From assembly GCA_003477045.1 (NCBI GenBank), contig DMTS01000081.1, positions 1-8,417 of the forward strand: 8,417 nt of DNA. The letters run 5' to 3'. The translations under genes were made by a program, and so were the position numbers. The stretch's first letter is position 1. Each line of letters begins with the position of its first letter. Below the pieces are notes generated by a model. That model was not told the origin of the DNA, ran no database searches, and saw only the letters and a list, made by a program, of their open reading frames with translations. This document shows positions 1 to 7,953 of the stretch, piece by piece. Origin of the DNA: Candidatus Delongbacteria bacterium (GTDB lineage: Bacteria; UBA4055).

Positions 1-1311
1 TGGTCAAAAGAACTCGACGAGCTTTATGAGATAATTGACTTCGGAAAGGATAAGCTTCTTGAACTTTCTGAGAAGATCAAAAAGGATATCAACATTCCGA
101 CTTTAAAGATAAGCTACAACAAAGTTTTCGGATACTATTTTGAAGTAACAAAAAAATATTCAGACATGATACCGCCGAATTTCATCAGAAAGCAGACGCT
201 TGTAAATTCCGAAAGATTCATCAATCAGGAACTTAAGGAATTTGAGGACAGGATCCTAAACGCGGACGAAAAGATCGAGGAGCTTGAAAAAGAGCTTTTC
301 GAGAAAATTCAGGATACCGCCAGAGAGCACATTGAGAACATCAAGATAAATTCATCCGTGCTTGCTTATCTCGACTGTCTGAATTCGTTCGCAGCTTCCG
401 CTGAGACAAATAATTTCGTAAGACCGGAATTTTCCGATAAAAGAGAAATTATCATAAAGAACGGCAGGCATCCGGTTGTCGAACTGAACCTCGGTTCGGG
501 AAATGATTTCATACCTAACGATCTTACCGTAACAGAGGACAAGAACCTGCTTATCATAACAGGGCCGAACATGTCGGGAAAATCAACATTTTTAAGACAG
601 ACCGCGCTGATCGTTCTGCTTGCTCAGGCGGGAAGCTTCGTTCCTGCCGAGTATGCTGTGATCGGTATGGTCGATAAGATCTTCACCCGCGTCGGCGCAT
701 CGGATAATTTAAGCGGAGGCGAAAGTACTTTTCTCGTCGAAATGAACGAGACTGCGAATATCTTAAACAATGCGACCTGCGACAGCCTGATAATTTTCGA
801 TGAGGTCGGGAGGGGAACAGCCACTTTCGACGGGCTGAGCCTCGCATGGTCGATCCTCGAGTACATACACAATGAACCGAAGCTTATGTCGAGAACGCTT
901 TTCGCCACGCATTATCACGAGCTGACAGACATTGATAAAATATGTGCGAGAGCGAAAAATTTTCACGCCAGCGTAAAAGAGCATAAGGACGAAGTTATAT
1001 TCATGCGCAAGATCATCGAAGGCGGCGCAGATAACAGCTACGGAATTTATGTAGCTAAGCTAGCCGGAATACCCGAAAAAGTTCTCTCGAGGGCACAGAT
1101 AATCTTAAACAACCTTGAAGAGAATGAACTGACTCCGGATTCAAAACCGGCGATCGCAAAGGACAGAGAGCATAAGATAATCGCAGATCAGCAGAGCCTG
1201 TTCATCTTCGACAACGACAATCTTAGGGAAGTGCTGAAAGAGATTGACATAAACAACATAACACCCATGCAGGCTTTCGTCAAGCTTAAGGAACTAAAAG
1301 AAATTATTTAA
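1..1311 (+). CDS. mutS: DNA mismatch repair protein MutS, C-terminal half (5' end outside window)
   Basis: MutS recognises base mismatches and small loops in newly replicated DNA and uses ATP to recruit MutL. The reading frame is open from base 1, so the gene enters from the left. About 436 residues are present, roughly half of a normal 800-870 residue MutS; the mismatch-binding and connector domains are missing. The ATG at 166 is an internal Met, because conserved MutS1 sequence (N-K-V-F-G-Y-Y-F-E-V-T-K) lies upstream of it at about 118-156. Visible parts in order: end of the lever and the clamp region (R-K-Q-T-L-V-N-S-E-R-F), the Walker A motif GPNMSGKST at 562-588, the signature region with S-G-G-E-S-T-F, Walker B I-I-F-D-E-V-G-R-G-T, and the A-T-H-Y-H-E-L switch. 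A QQSLF peptide at 1189-1203 resembles the beta-clamp-binding motif, followed by a short helical C-terminus. The clamp-region motifs identify MutS1 rather than MutS2. It ends 23 bases before pyrG. Confidence 0.97.
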   Translation, partial: WSKELDELYEIIDFGKDKLLELSEKIKKDINIPTLKISYNKVFGYYFEVTKKYSDMIPPNFIRKQTLVNSERFINQELKEFEDRILNADEKIEELEKELFEKIQDTAREHIENIKINSSVLAYLDCLNSFAASAETNNFVRPEFSDKREIIIKNGRHPVVELNLGSGNDFIPNDLTVTEDKNLLIITGPNMSGKSTFLRQTALIVLLAQAGSFVPAEYAVIGMVDKIFTRVGASDNLSGGESTFLVEMNETANILNNATCDSLIIFDEVGRGTATFDGLSLAWSILEYIHNEPKLMSRTLFATHYHELTDIDKICARAKNFHASVKEHKDEVIFMRKIIEGGADNSYGIYVAKLAGIPEKVLSRAQIILNNLEENELTPDSKPAIAKDREHKIIADQQSLFIFDNDNLREVLKEIDINNITPMQAFVKLKELKEII

Positions 1312-1321
1312 TTTAAAATAT

Positions 1322-1327
1322 AAAGGA
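1322..1327 (+). promoter_or_regulatory. Ribosome binding site of pyrG
   Basis: AAAGGA lies seven bases before the pyrG ATG, inside the 23-base A/T-rich gap after mutS. The gap has no hairpin, so a terminator for mutS is not apparent. Confidence 0.7.
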
Positions 1328-1334
1328 ACATAAA

Positions 1335-2951
1335 ATGCAGAAAAAAACAGGTACCAAATTCATTTTTGTGACTGGAGGAGTAGTCTCTGCTCTGGGCAAA
1401 GGAATTGCTGCCGCAAGCATAGGTCTTCTTCTTAAACAGAGAGGTTTGAAAGTATCGATCCTGAAGCTGGATCCGTATCTTAACCTTGATCCGGGAACTA
1501 TGTCGCCCATGCAGCATGGAGAGGTGTATGTTACCGAAGACGGCGCCGAAACCGATCTTGATCTGGGCCACTACGAAAGATTTATTGATGTCAATATGAC
1601 AAAGCAGAATAATGCTACTGCAGGCCAGATATACGAGACCGTTCTTTCAAACGAAAGGAGAGGCGATTATCTGGGAGGTACCGTTCAGGTAATTCCGCAT
1701 GTAACAAATGAGATCAAGAACAGGATCCAGTTCATTGCTGACGAAGGTAAACTTGATGTTCTGATAGTTGAGATCGGTGGAACCGTCGGCGATATAGAAA
1801 GTCTTCCTTTTATAGAAGCGATAAGGCAGATAAAATACGACGCGGGCAGTCAGAACGCTCTGTATGTGCATCTGACATATGTGCCTTACATTGCCGCGGC
1901 AGGAGAGATAAAGACAAAACCCACACAGCATTCCGTAAAAAATCTTTTGGAACTCGGAATACAGCCTGATATACTGATAGCAAGAACCGAACAGCCTATT
2001 CCAAAAAGTGCAAAAGAAAAGATCGCATTATTCTGCAATGTCGAAAAAAGATGCGTGATAGAAGCTAAAGACCAGTCAACTATATATCAGGTGCCTATCG
2101 AGTTCAACAATTATAAGCTGGACGAGATAATATGCGAAAAGCTTGGGATAGAAGCTCCCGAGTCTGATCTCGAAGATTGGAAAAAATTTGTAAAATACAT
2201 AAAAACACCTGCCCACAATGTAAAGATAGCGATTGTCGGAAAATATGTCGGTCTGAAAGATTCCTATAAAAGTATAATAGAGGCCTTCGTTCACGCAGGG
2301 AGCGAAAACAAAGCCAAAGTTGAACTTAAATGGGTTAACAGCGAGGACATTGAGCACAGCGGACCGGCGGATATCCTTTCTGATGTATCAGGCATACTCG
2401 TACCCGGAGGGTTCGGCGACAGAGGCATCGAGGGAAAGCTGCTGGCCGTAAAATATGCCAGAGAGAAAAAAGTGCCGTTTTTTGGTATTTGCCTAGGTAT
2501 GCAGTGCGCAGTGATAGAATTTGCCAGAAATGTAGGAGGAATGAAGAACGCCAATTCTACCGAATTTGCAAGAAAATTAAAATTTCCGGTGATCGATCTT
2601 ATGGCCGATCAGAAGAAGATCAAGATAAAAGGCGGCACGATGAGGCTGGGAGCGTTTGAGTGCGAGATCGAGAAAGGCACAAATATGTTCAACGCTTACC
2701 AGAAAACCACCATTTCAGAAAGACACAGGCACAGATTTGAAGTTAACAACGAATATATAAATACTCTCGAAGACTGCGGGCTCGTGCTTGCAGGTAAAAA
2801 TAAAATGCTGAATCTGGTAGAAGCTATTGAGATGCCCGATCATCCGTGGTTCGTGGGGGTTCAGTATCACCCTGAGCTTAAATCGAGACTTACAAAGACA
2901 CATCCGTTATTCAGGGATTTCGTTAAAGCGGCAATAAATTTTCAGAAATAA
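1335..2951 (+). CDS. pyrG: CTP synthase (glutamine-hydrolysing)
   Basis: This cytosolic enzyme makes CTP from UTP, ATP and glutamine, the last step of pyrimidine nucleotide synthesis. Its 538 residues are close to the 545 of the E. coli enzyme. The N-terminal synthase domain (about 1-270) has the P-loop-like G-G-V-V-S-A-L-G-K-G (14-23), the K-L-D-P-Y-L-N-L-D-P-G stretch, T-E-D-G-A-E-T-D-L-D ending at D76, and E-I-G-G-T-V-G-D-I-E-S starting at E146; D76 and E146 match the magnesium-binding acids of the family. The C-terminal class I glutamine amidotransferase domain (about 295-538) carries P-G-G-F-G-D-R-G, the nucleophile C386 in F-G-I-C-L-G-M-Q, and H512/E514 in Y-H-P-E, a complete triad. The ATG at 1335 has a good ribosome binding site and gives the standard N-terminus. 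All key residues are present, so the enzyme should be active. folC follows six bases later in the same frame. Confidence 0.98.
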   Translation: MQKKTGTKFIFVTGGVVSALGKGIAAASIGLLLKQRGLKVSILKLDPYLNLDPGTMSPMQHGEVYVTEDGAETDLDLGHYERFIDVNMTKQNNATAGQIYETVLSNERRGDYLGGTVQVIPHVTNEIKNRIQFIADEGKLDVLIVEIGGTVGDIESLPFIEAIRQIKYDAGSQNALYVHLTYVPYIAAAGEIKTKPTQHSVKNLLELGIQPDILIARTEQPIPKSAKEKIALFCNVEKRCVIEAKDQSTIYQVPIEFNNYKLDEIICEKLGIEAPESDLEDWKKFVKYIKTPAHNVKIAIVGKYVGLKDSYKSIIEAFVHAGSENKAKVELKWVNSEDIEHSGPADILSDVSGILVPGGFGDRGIEGKLLAVKYAREKKVPFFGICLGMQCAVIEFARNVGGMKNANSTEFARKLKFPVIDLMADQKKIKIKGGTMRLGAFECEIEKGTNMFNAYQKTTISERHRHRFEVNNEYINTLEDCGLVLAGKNKMLNLVEAIEMPDHPWFVGVQYHPELKSRLTKTHPLFRDFVKAAINFQK

Positions 2952-2957
2952 AAAAAG

Positions 2958-4226
2958 ATGATAAGAGAAGAAATTCAATATCTGTTCGACCGCGGCATGT
3001 TCGGAATGAAAATGGGGCTTAAGAACATTCTTGAGCTGCTGGAATACTATAAAGTAGATTATACGAAGCTCGTGACCGTTCATGTGGCCGGAACGAACGG
3101 AAAAGGTTCTGTATCAAATATAATTTCCCAGGTTATGACAGCGAACGGATACAAGACAGGGCTCTTCACTTCTCCGCACCTTCAGAGGTTCAATGAGAGG
3201 ATCAGGATCGACAATATTGAAATATCAGATGAAGAGTTGTCGGATTATATTAAATTCTTTAAGGAAGGCATCGAGAAATTCAACTGCACATTTTTTGAAG
3301 CCAACACCGCGATAGCGTTCAAATATTTTCTGGATAAGAAAGTTGATATCGCCGTAATAGAAACAGGGCTGGGCGGCAGACTGGACGCTACAAATATTAT
3401 TACGCCTGTCGTATCAGTGATCACAGGAATAGATTTTGACCATCAGAAGCAATTGGGAAATTCGATAGTTCAGATAGCGAAAGAAAAGGCGGGAATTTTT
3501 AAAAAAGGAGTACCGGTAGTAGCAAATTTCCGAAGAGAAACAGTGCTTAAAATATTCAGGCCATACGCTAAAAAGAACAGAATAGAGCTTCATATAGTAA
3601 AAAAGAAAGAATTTAAATTTATAAATTCAGCAGGCAGAAAAACGTTTGAGTTCTTCATGAACGGGGAAAAACAATCGTCCGTAATAAATTTAAAAGGGAA
3701 ATATCAGGAAGATAACCTTAGGACTGCCTTAACCGCGCTTAAGAAAATTTCAAAAAAGTTCTGTTTAGATACAGAAAAGACAGCCCAAACGCTTTCGGAC
3801 ATAAAAGTTAAAGGCAGGATGGAATTTATATCAAAAGAACCCCTTTTTATGATCGATGCCGCCCATAATATTGAAGGACTGACATTTTTAAAGCATGAGC
3901 TTGAAAATTCAGTGCGCGGCACAGTCCACCTTATACTCGGAATGGTTCGTGACAAAGACTACGAAAAAGCTCTGAAATTTATTTCGGGGATCAAAGCGAA
4001 AAAATATTTTACTCAGGCTGAAAACAAAAGAATGCTTGATATAGAAACAATGAAAAAGGATAAATATTTAATTCTTGACAGGACAGCAGTCTATTTCTTA
4101 AAACCGTATGAGGCTTATTCTGAAGCCGTAAAAAATTATAAAAAAGGCGATATGATCGTCGCCGCAGGTTCCCATTTTATTCTGGGAGACCTTTTGGATC
4201 AGTTAAAAATAAAAAAAATAATATAA
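2958..4226 (+). CDS. folC: Folylpolyglutamate synthase / dihydrofolate synthase
   Basis: This cytosolic ATP-dependent ligase adds glutamate to folates; many bacterial homologues also join glutamate to dihydropteroate. Its 422 residues equal the E. coli FolC length. Visible motifs: the P-loop G-T-N-G-K-G-S (45-51), T-S-P-H-L-Q-R-F-N-E-R-I-R-I, E135 in E-T-G-L-G-G-R-L-D-A-T-N (metal ligand), D161-H162 in the DH...LG segment, K177 in A-K-E-K-A-G-I (the lysine carbamylated in this family), and D300-A-A-H303-N in the C-terminal domain, where the usual H-N-P is H-N-I. The ATG at 2958 gives the usual short N-terminus before the F-G-x-K-x-G-L-x-N-I segment. It lacks a clear Shine-Dalgarno site (only AAAAAG after the pyrG stop), so translation is probably coupled to pyrG. 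Whether it has both activities or only the polyglutamate one cannot be read from the sequence. No other folate gene is nearby. Confidence 0.95.
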   Translation: MIREEIQYLFDRGMFGMKMGLKNILELLEYYKVDYTKLVTVHVAGTNGKGSVSNIISQVMTANGYKTGLFTSPHLQRFNERIRIDNIEISDEELSDYIKFFKEGIEKFNCTFFEANTAIAFKYFLDKKVDIAVIETGLGGRLDATNIITPVVSVITGIDFDHQKQLGNSIVQIAKEKAGIFKKGVPVVANFRRETVLKIFRPYAKKNRIELHIVKKKEFKFINSAGRKTFEFFMNGEKQSSVINLKGKYQEDNLRTALTALKKISKKFCLDTEKTAQTLSDIKVKGRMEFISKEPLFMIDAAHNIEGLTFLKHELENSVRGTVHLILGMVRDKDYEKALKFISGIKAKKYFTQAENKRMLDIETMKKDKYLILDRTAVYFLKPYEAYSEAVKNYKKGDMIVAAGSHFILGDLLDQLKIKKII

Positions 4227-4230
4227 AACC

Positions 4231-4236
4231 AAGGAA
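4231..4236 (+). promoter_or_regulatory. Ribosome binding site of rho
   Basis: AAGGAA lies six bases before the rho ATG in the 16-base gap after folC. There is no room here for the long attenuated leader that precedes rho in E. coli. Confidence 0.7.
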
Positions 4237-4242
4237 AAACAA

Positions 4243-5541
4243 ATGGAAGATCTGCAAAAGATGGATTTAAAAACGCTGAAAAGCATGACGGTCAGAGAAC
4301 TGACCGAGATCGCGATCAAACAGGGAATTGATGATTATGCCACTCTGCTAAAACAGGAACTTATTTTTAAGATCCTGGAAGGAAACACACAGGAAGAAGA
4401 GGGGCTGGAAGGCGACGGACTTTTAGAGATCATCGCTCTCGACAAAGACAACAAGTACGGTTTCTTAAGATCTCCGAACACTAATTATCAGCAGGGGAAA
4501 AATGACATCTATGTGTCGCCTGCCCAGATAAAAAAATTCGGGCTCAGGACCGGCCACTATGTATCCGGACAGATCAGAGCTCCGAAAGAAGGGGAGAAGT
4601 ATTTTGCTCTGTTAAAAGTTGACAGCGTGAACGATTTTGATCCGGAAACGATAAAAAAGATAATAATGTTCGAGAACCTGACACCTCTGCATCCGAATGA
4701 CAGATTCAAACTGGAAAATAAAAAATTCGGTATTGAGAACGAGACCTTGAGAATACTTGACCTGTTCTCTCCTTTAGGAAAAGGCCAGAGAGCTCTTATC
4801 GTATCACCGCCTAAAGCAGGAAAGACAACGATAATGAGGCAGATAGCGAATGCCATCGCCGAAAATCATCCCCAAGCTAAGATAATGATGCTTCTTGTTG
4901 ACGAAAGGCCTGAGGAGGTTACTGAGATGCAGAGAAGCATAAAAGGTGAGGTGATAAGCTCAACCTTCGACGAAAAACCCGAAAAACATATCTCAGTAGC
5001 GAGAATGGTGCTCGACAAAGCTAAAAGGGAAGTCGAATACGGCAAGGATGTCGTAATTCTGCTCGACAGTATCACGAGGCTGGCAAGGGCTTATAACGCC
5101 GCGGCGCCGCACAGTGGAAGGATTCTTTCCGGAGGTGTCGACGCGAATGCGCTTTACGAACCGAAAAGATTTTACGGTGCTGCAAGAAATCTTGAGGAAG
5201 GCGGAAGTTTAACTATAATAGCCACGGCGCTTATAGATACCGGAAGCCGTATGGACGAGGTTATTTTCGAGGAATTCAAAGGTACGGGTAACCTTGAGCT
5301 TGTTCTGGACAGAAGGCTTGCGGAGATGAGAATTTATCCTGCTATTGATATAAACAAATCAGGTACGAGAAAAGAAGAGCTGCTGCTTGAGGCATCGACT
5401 CTCAATAAAATATGGATCTTAAGAAAAATGCTTGCTCCGATGTCGAATATCGAATCTATGAAATTCATGAAAGAGAAGATAGGCCAGACGGAAAACAACC
5501 TTGAGCTGTTCAAACTTATGACCAGCGGTTCATCTCTATAG
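4243..5541 (+). CDS. rho: Transcription termination factor Rho
   Basis: Rho is a hexameric RNA-dependent ATPase that loads on nascent RNA and dislodges RNA polymerase. At 432 residues it is near the 419 of E. coli and lacks the large N-terminal insertion seen in some phyla. Domains: an N-terminal helical bundle (about 1-50, with L-L-K-Q-E-L-I-F-K-I-L), a cold-shock-like RNA-binding domain (about 57-125, K-Y-G-F-L-R-S at 71-77 and D-I-Y-V-S-P), then the RecA-like ATPase. The Walker A PPKAGKTT is 189-196 with K194, the acidic D220-E221-R222-P-E-E-V-T-E-M contains the catalytic Glu, Walker B ends at D275 in L-L-D-S-I-T-R-L, and R376 in S-G-T-R-K-E-E-L is the arginine finger position. The bicyclomycin-pocket and secondary RNA-binding loops look conserved (G-G-V-D-A-N-A-L). 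Compared with E. coli, the RNA-binding hairpin is about four residues longer and has Tyr72 where E. coli has Phe. The protein should be fully functional. Confidence 0.98.
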   Translation: MEDLQKMDLKTLKSMTVRELTEIAIKQGIDDYATLLKQELIFKILEGNTQEEEGLEGDGLLEIIALDKDNKYGFLRSPNTNYQQGKNDIYVSPAQIKKFGLRTGHYVSGQIRAPKEGEKYFALLKVDSVNDFDPETIKKIIMFENLTPLHPNDRFKLENKKFGIENETLRILDLFSPLGKGQRALIVSPPKAGKTTIMRQIANAIAENHPQAKIMMLLVDERPEEVTEMQRSIKGEVISSTFDEKPEKHISVARMVLDKAKREVEYGKDVVILLDSITRLARAYNAAAPHSGRILSGGVDANALYEPKRFYGAARNLEEGGSLTIIATALIDTGSRMDEVIFEEFKGTGNLELVLDRRLAEMRIYPAIDINKSGTRKEELLLEASTLNKIWILRKMLAPMSNIESMKFMKEKIGQTENNLELFKLMTSGSSL

Positions 5542-5554
5542 TAAGTTAGATTAT

Positions 5555-5561
5555 AAAAGGA
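5555..5561 (+). promoter_or_regulatory. Ribosome binding site fixing a TTG start for the YfhO-like gene
   Basis: AAAAGGA lies six bases before the TTG at 5568. In that frame a TAG stop at 5547-5549 closes the upstream side, and the next in-frame Met is residue 110, inside a membrane segment. TTG is therefore the only start that fits both the ribosome binding site and an intact first membrane helix. Confidence 0.8.
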
Positions 5562-5567
5562 AATTTC

Positions 5568-7937
5568 TTGAATAAATTAAAAATTTATCTTCCCTACCTG
5601 ATCTTTCTTGCGCTGACCCTGATCCTGTTCGGAAAATTTGTTTTTTCGAACGGAGTTCTTTTCAGTTCCGATCAGCTTGAAAGCGGAATATTCTTCAGAA
5701 AATTCTATTCAGAATTCGTAAAGGAATTCTGGGAGATCCCGCTTTGGGACAGATATATTTCATGCGGTCTGCCCTTTGTTGATGCGACCCACGGCGATAC
5801 CTTCTATCCCGCCGCACTTTTACAGTTCTTCATCCCGCTTCACAAAGCTCTTGGATTAAAGCTCGTCCTGCATGTTTTTCTGTCAGGCGCTTTTATGTTC
5901 GTTTTTCTTAAAAATTACGGACTGAGAAAGTTATCCGCTTTTGCGGGTTCGGTCGCCTACATGACCGCTCCCATGATCATAACTCTCGTATATCCGGGCC
6001 ATGACGCCAAAATGTATGTGGCCGCGCTCCTTCCGCTCGGAATGAATTTTCTTTATAAAGGAATTGAATCAAAAGGGAAACTGAATTACCTATATTTCGG
6101 CGCGGTAGTGGGATTCATGATACTTTCTTCACACCTTCAGACCACTTATTTTGCTTTGTGGTTCTATTTCCTGTATATGCTCTATAGAGTTATTAAGGAT
6201 TATTTCGAAAACAGGAAGCTGTCGGATACAGTAAATAAATTCGGTCTTTTCTGGGCAGGAATTGTCCTCGCGCTTTTTATAGGTGCGGTTCAGCTGATCC
6301 CTCCTTACATGTACACAAAAGAATTTTCGATAAGAGGAACGGAGGCCAAAACTTCATACGAACACGCAATATCATGGGGTATGCATCCCGAAGAGGCGAT
6401 GTCGTTAGTCGTGCCTGAATTCTGCGGCGAGAACCGGACATCTCATGTTCAGACTTACGAAGAGCAGAAAAAAGTGGTGGAAGACGGCGGAAATTCTTAT
6501 TGGGGAAGGAACGCATTCAAGCTCAACAGCGAATACTCGGGCGTAATTATACTTATCTTAACCATGCTCGCGGTATTTTTTTACAGGGGAAAATTCAGAA
6601 AAGACATTATTTTCTTCTCTTCTTTCGGAGCTTTCTCGGTTTTGTATTCTCTTGTAGATCATACGCCACTGTTCAGACTTGTTTATTCACTGATTCCGGG
6701 CGTTAAGATGTTCAGGGGTCAGGGAATGATCCTTTTTATTCTCTCGTTCGTTCTTTCCGTTGTTGCAGGGGTTCTGATCGAATATATAATTCAATTGAAA
6801 GAGGAAGGGAAAACAGAAAAATATCTCAAGCCTCTGCTTATCACAGCAGCTGTTATTTTTGCAGCAGGGATTATAAAATCATTTGCGTTACCTGCTATGA
6901 TGGGAATTTATAAGTCCGTATTCGATCCGGCCAGGATGCCTTCACCGGAATACATGAGCGTAATAAGAAGCGGGATCGTAATCTCGACTTTCCTTATAAC
7001 GGCATCACTCGTGGCGATCTACATGTATCTGAAAAATTCATATAACACCTTAATATTTATTGCTATCATATCGGCACTGCTTTTTATAGACACTTACCGC
7101 GTCAACAATAAATTCATCCAAACAGTTTCAAAAGATGGTCTGGGAATTAAATTTACCGATATTGAGATCACAAAACAGCTTCGTGAGCTGGAGTCGCAGG
7201 AAGGGTATTTCAGAGTATATGACCTGAATATGTTCGGACCCAACCAGCTGCCGATCCACAGGGTGACTACACTTACGGGATTTCACGACAACGAGCTTAA
7301 ATGGTTCAGAAAATTCAGAGGGGTCAATGAGGAAGGCGTAAACACTGATGAGAACCTGACCGGCAACCTGAATGAATACTATAATAACAATTTCCTCAAT
7401 CTTGCAGGAGTAAGGTTCCTATTGTACCAACCGAAAGATACTAAAGGCGAAGTCATTCCCAACGCAAATTATCTGCCGAGAGCATTTGTTGTAAGAGGAT
7501 ATGAGGTAATTGCGGATGAAGATAAGATAGTTGAAAGGCTGAAGTCTGATTTTAATCCAGGTTCTTCAGTTATCCTTGAGAAAGAACCAAAACTCAGCTT
7601 TATAGCCGATTCAACTGCAGCAGGCGAGATCGTAAGCTACAAATATTTAGGAAACGAGATCGAGCTTGAAGTTAGAATGAATTCAAACGGTATAATCGTG
7701 ATGACGGACAATTATTTCCCTTACTGGCACGCTTATGATCAGAACGGAAAAGAGCTGGAAATCTATAAAGCAGATCTGACATATAGAGCAGTCGAACTGG
7801 AAAAAGGCGACCATAAGATAATATTCAGATATATCTCAAAACCTTATATAGTCGCGAAATATTTATCAATTATAGGGTTGATTTTTCTTTTAATTGTCAT
7901 TATTTTTGTCCGGTTTAGGAAAAAAGCATTAAATTAA
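5568..7937 (+). CDS. YfhO-family polytopic membrane protein, probable GT-C-type glycosyltransferase
   Basis: The 789 residues form about 13 membrane helices and a large extracytoplasmic domain. Likely helices are near 7-28, 92-114, 122-142, 147-164, 172-190, 192-209, 226-247, 323-339, 346-363, 388-409, 421-441, 467-488, 492-510 and 761-782. Family-like features are D35 in the first external loop (S-S-D-Q), P-L-W-D-R-Y-I-S-C-G-L-P-F (58-70) with G-D-T-F-Y-P after it, G-H-D-A-K (144-148), S-H-L-Q-T-T-Y (188-194), V-P-E-F (282-285), and a soluble region (about 515-760) ending in a beta-rich part with N-Y-F-P-Y-W-H-A-Y (715-723). This pattern matches the YfhO family, whose Bacillus member is tied to lipoteichoic acid glycosylation and is viewed as a lipid-linked-sugar GT-C enzyme. 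D35, D72 and D77 are candidate catalytic or metal-binding acids. Substrate and acceptor are unknown here. The start is TTG. The gene sits between rho and hppA without an adjacent sugar-pathway gene to hint at its role. Confidence 0.82.
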   Translation: MNKLKIYLPYLIFLALTLILFGKFVFSNGVLFSSDQLESGIFFRKFYSEFVKEFWEIPLWDRYISCGLPFVDATHGDTFYPAALLQFFIPLHKALGLKLVLHVFLSGAFMFVFLKNYGLRKLSAFAGSVAYMTAPMIITLVYPGHDAKMYVAALLPLGMNFLYKGIESKGKLNYLYFGAVVGFMILSSHLQTTYFALWFYFLYMLYRVIKDYFENRKLSDTVNKFGLFWAGIVLALFIGAVQLIPPYMYTKEFSIRGTEAKTSYEHAISWGMHPEEAMSLVVPEFCGENRTSHVQTYEEQKKVVEDGGNSYWGRNAFKLNSEYSGVIILILTMLAVFFYRGKFRKDIIFFSSFGAFSVLYSLVDHTPLFRLVYSLIPGVKMFRGQGMILFILSFVLSVVAGVLIEYIIQLKEEGKTEKYLKPLLITAAVIFAAGIIKSFALPAMMGIYKSVFDPARMPSPEYMSVIRSGIVISTFLITASLVAIYMYLKNSYNTLIFIAIISALLFIDTYRVNNKFIQTVSKDGLGIKFTDIEITKQLRELESQEGYFRVYDLNMFGPNQLPIHRVTTLTGFHDNELKWFRKFRGVNEEGVNTDENLTGNLNEYYNNNFLNLAGVRFLLYQPKDTKGEVIPNANYLPRAFVVRGYEVIADEDKIVERLKSDFNPGSSVILEKEPKLSFIADSTAAGEIVSYKYLGNEIELEVRMNSNGIIVMTDNYFPYWHAYDQNGKELEIYKADLTYRAVELEKGDHKIIFRYISKPYIVAKYLSIIGLIFLLIVIIFVRFRKKALN

Positions 7938-7943
7938 ATAAAA

Positions 7944-7949
7944 CGAGGT
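7944..7949 (+). promoter_or_regulatory. Ribosome binding site of hppA
   Basis: CGAGGT lies four bases before the ATG at 7954, in the 16-base gap after the YfhO-like gene. No hairpin precedes it. Confidence 0.65.
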
Positions 7950-7953
7950 AATT

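Noticed and set aside
166..168. ATG that could be taken as the start of a short MutS-like protein
   Set aside because: Conserved MutS sequence is in frame upstream to base 1, so this Met is internal.
1312..1334. A/T-rich mutS-pyrG gap as a promoter
   Set aside because: At 23 bases it is too short to hold a -35/-10 pair plus start site, and no clear motif is visible.
3496..3515. T-run/A-run followed by AAGGAG in folC, resembling a frameshift signal or internal ribosome binding site
   Set aside because: The zero frame continues through conserved FolC sequence (K-K-G-V-P), and no start codon sits at a suitable distance after it.
3855..3878. FolC motif D-A-A-H-N-I-E-G lacking the usual proline after H-N
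   Set aside because: The second and post-HN positions vary in this family, and the Asp and His are kept, so it is not evidence of loss of function.
4205..4226. A-rich tract at the end of folC as a possible slippage site or terminator
   Set aside because: There is no stem-loop, and the tract is A-rich rather than T-rich on the coding strand. Slippage would only alter the last few Lys/Ile residues.
4557..4856. 99-codon open frame on the minus strand inside rho
   Set aside because: It lies antisense to the conserved RNA-binding and Walker A region of rho and its translation has no recognisable motif; it is a codon-bias shadow. Other minus-strand frames inside mutS, pyrG, folC and hppA were dropped for the same reason.
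6500..6706. 68-codon plus-strand frame overlapping the YfhO-like gene
   Set aside because: It is an alternate frame wholly inside a well-supported membrane protein gene, with no convincing ribosome binding site or motif.
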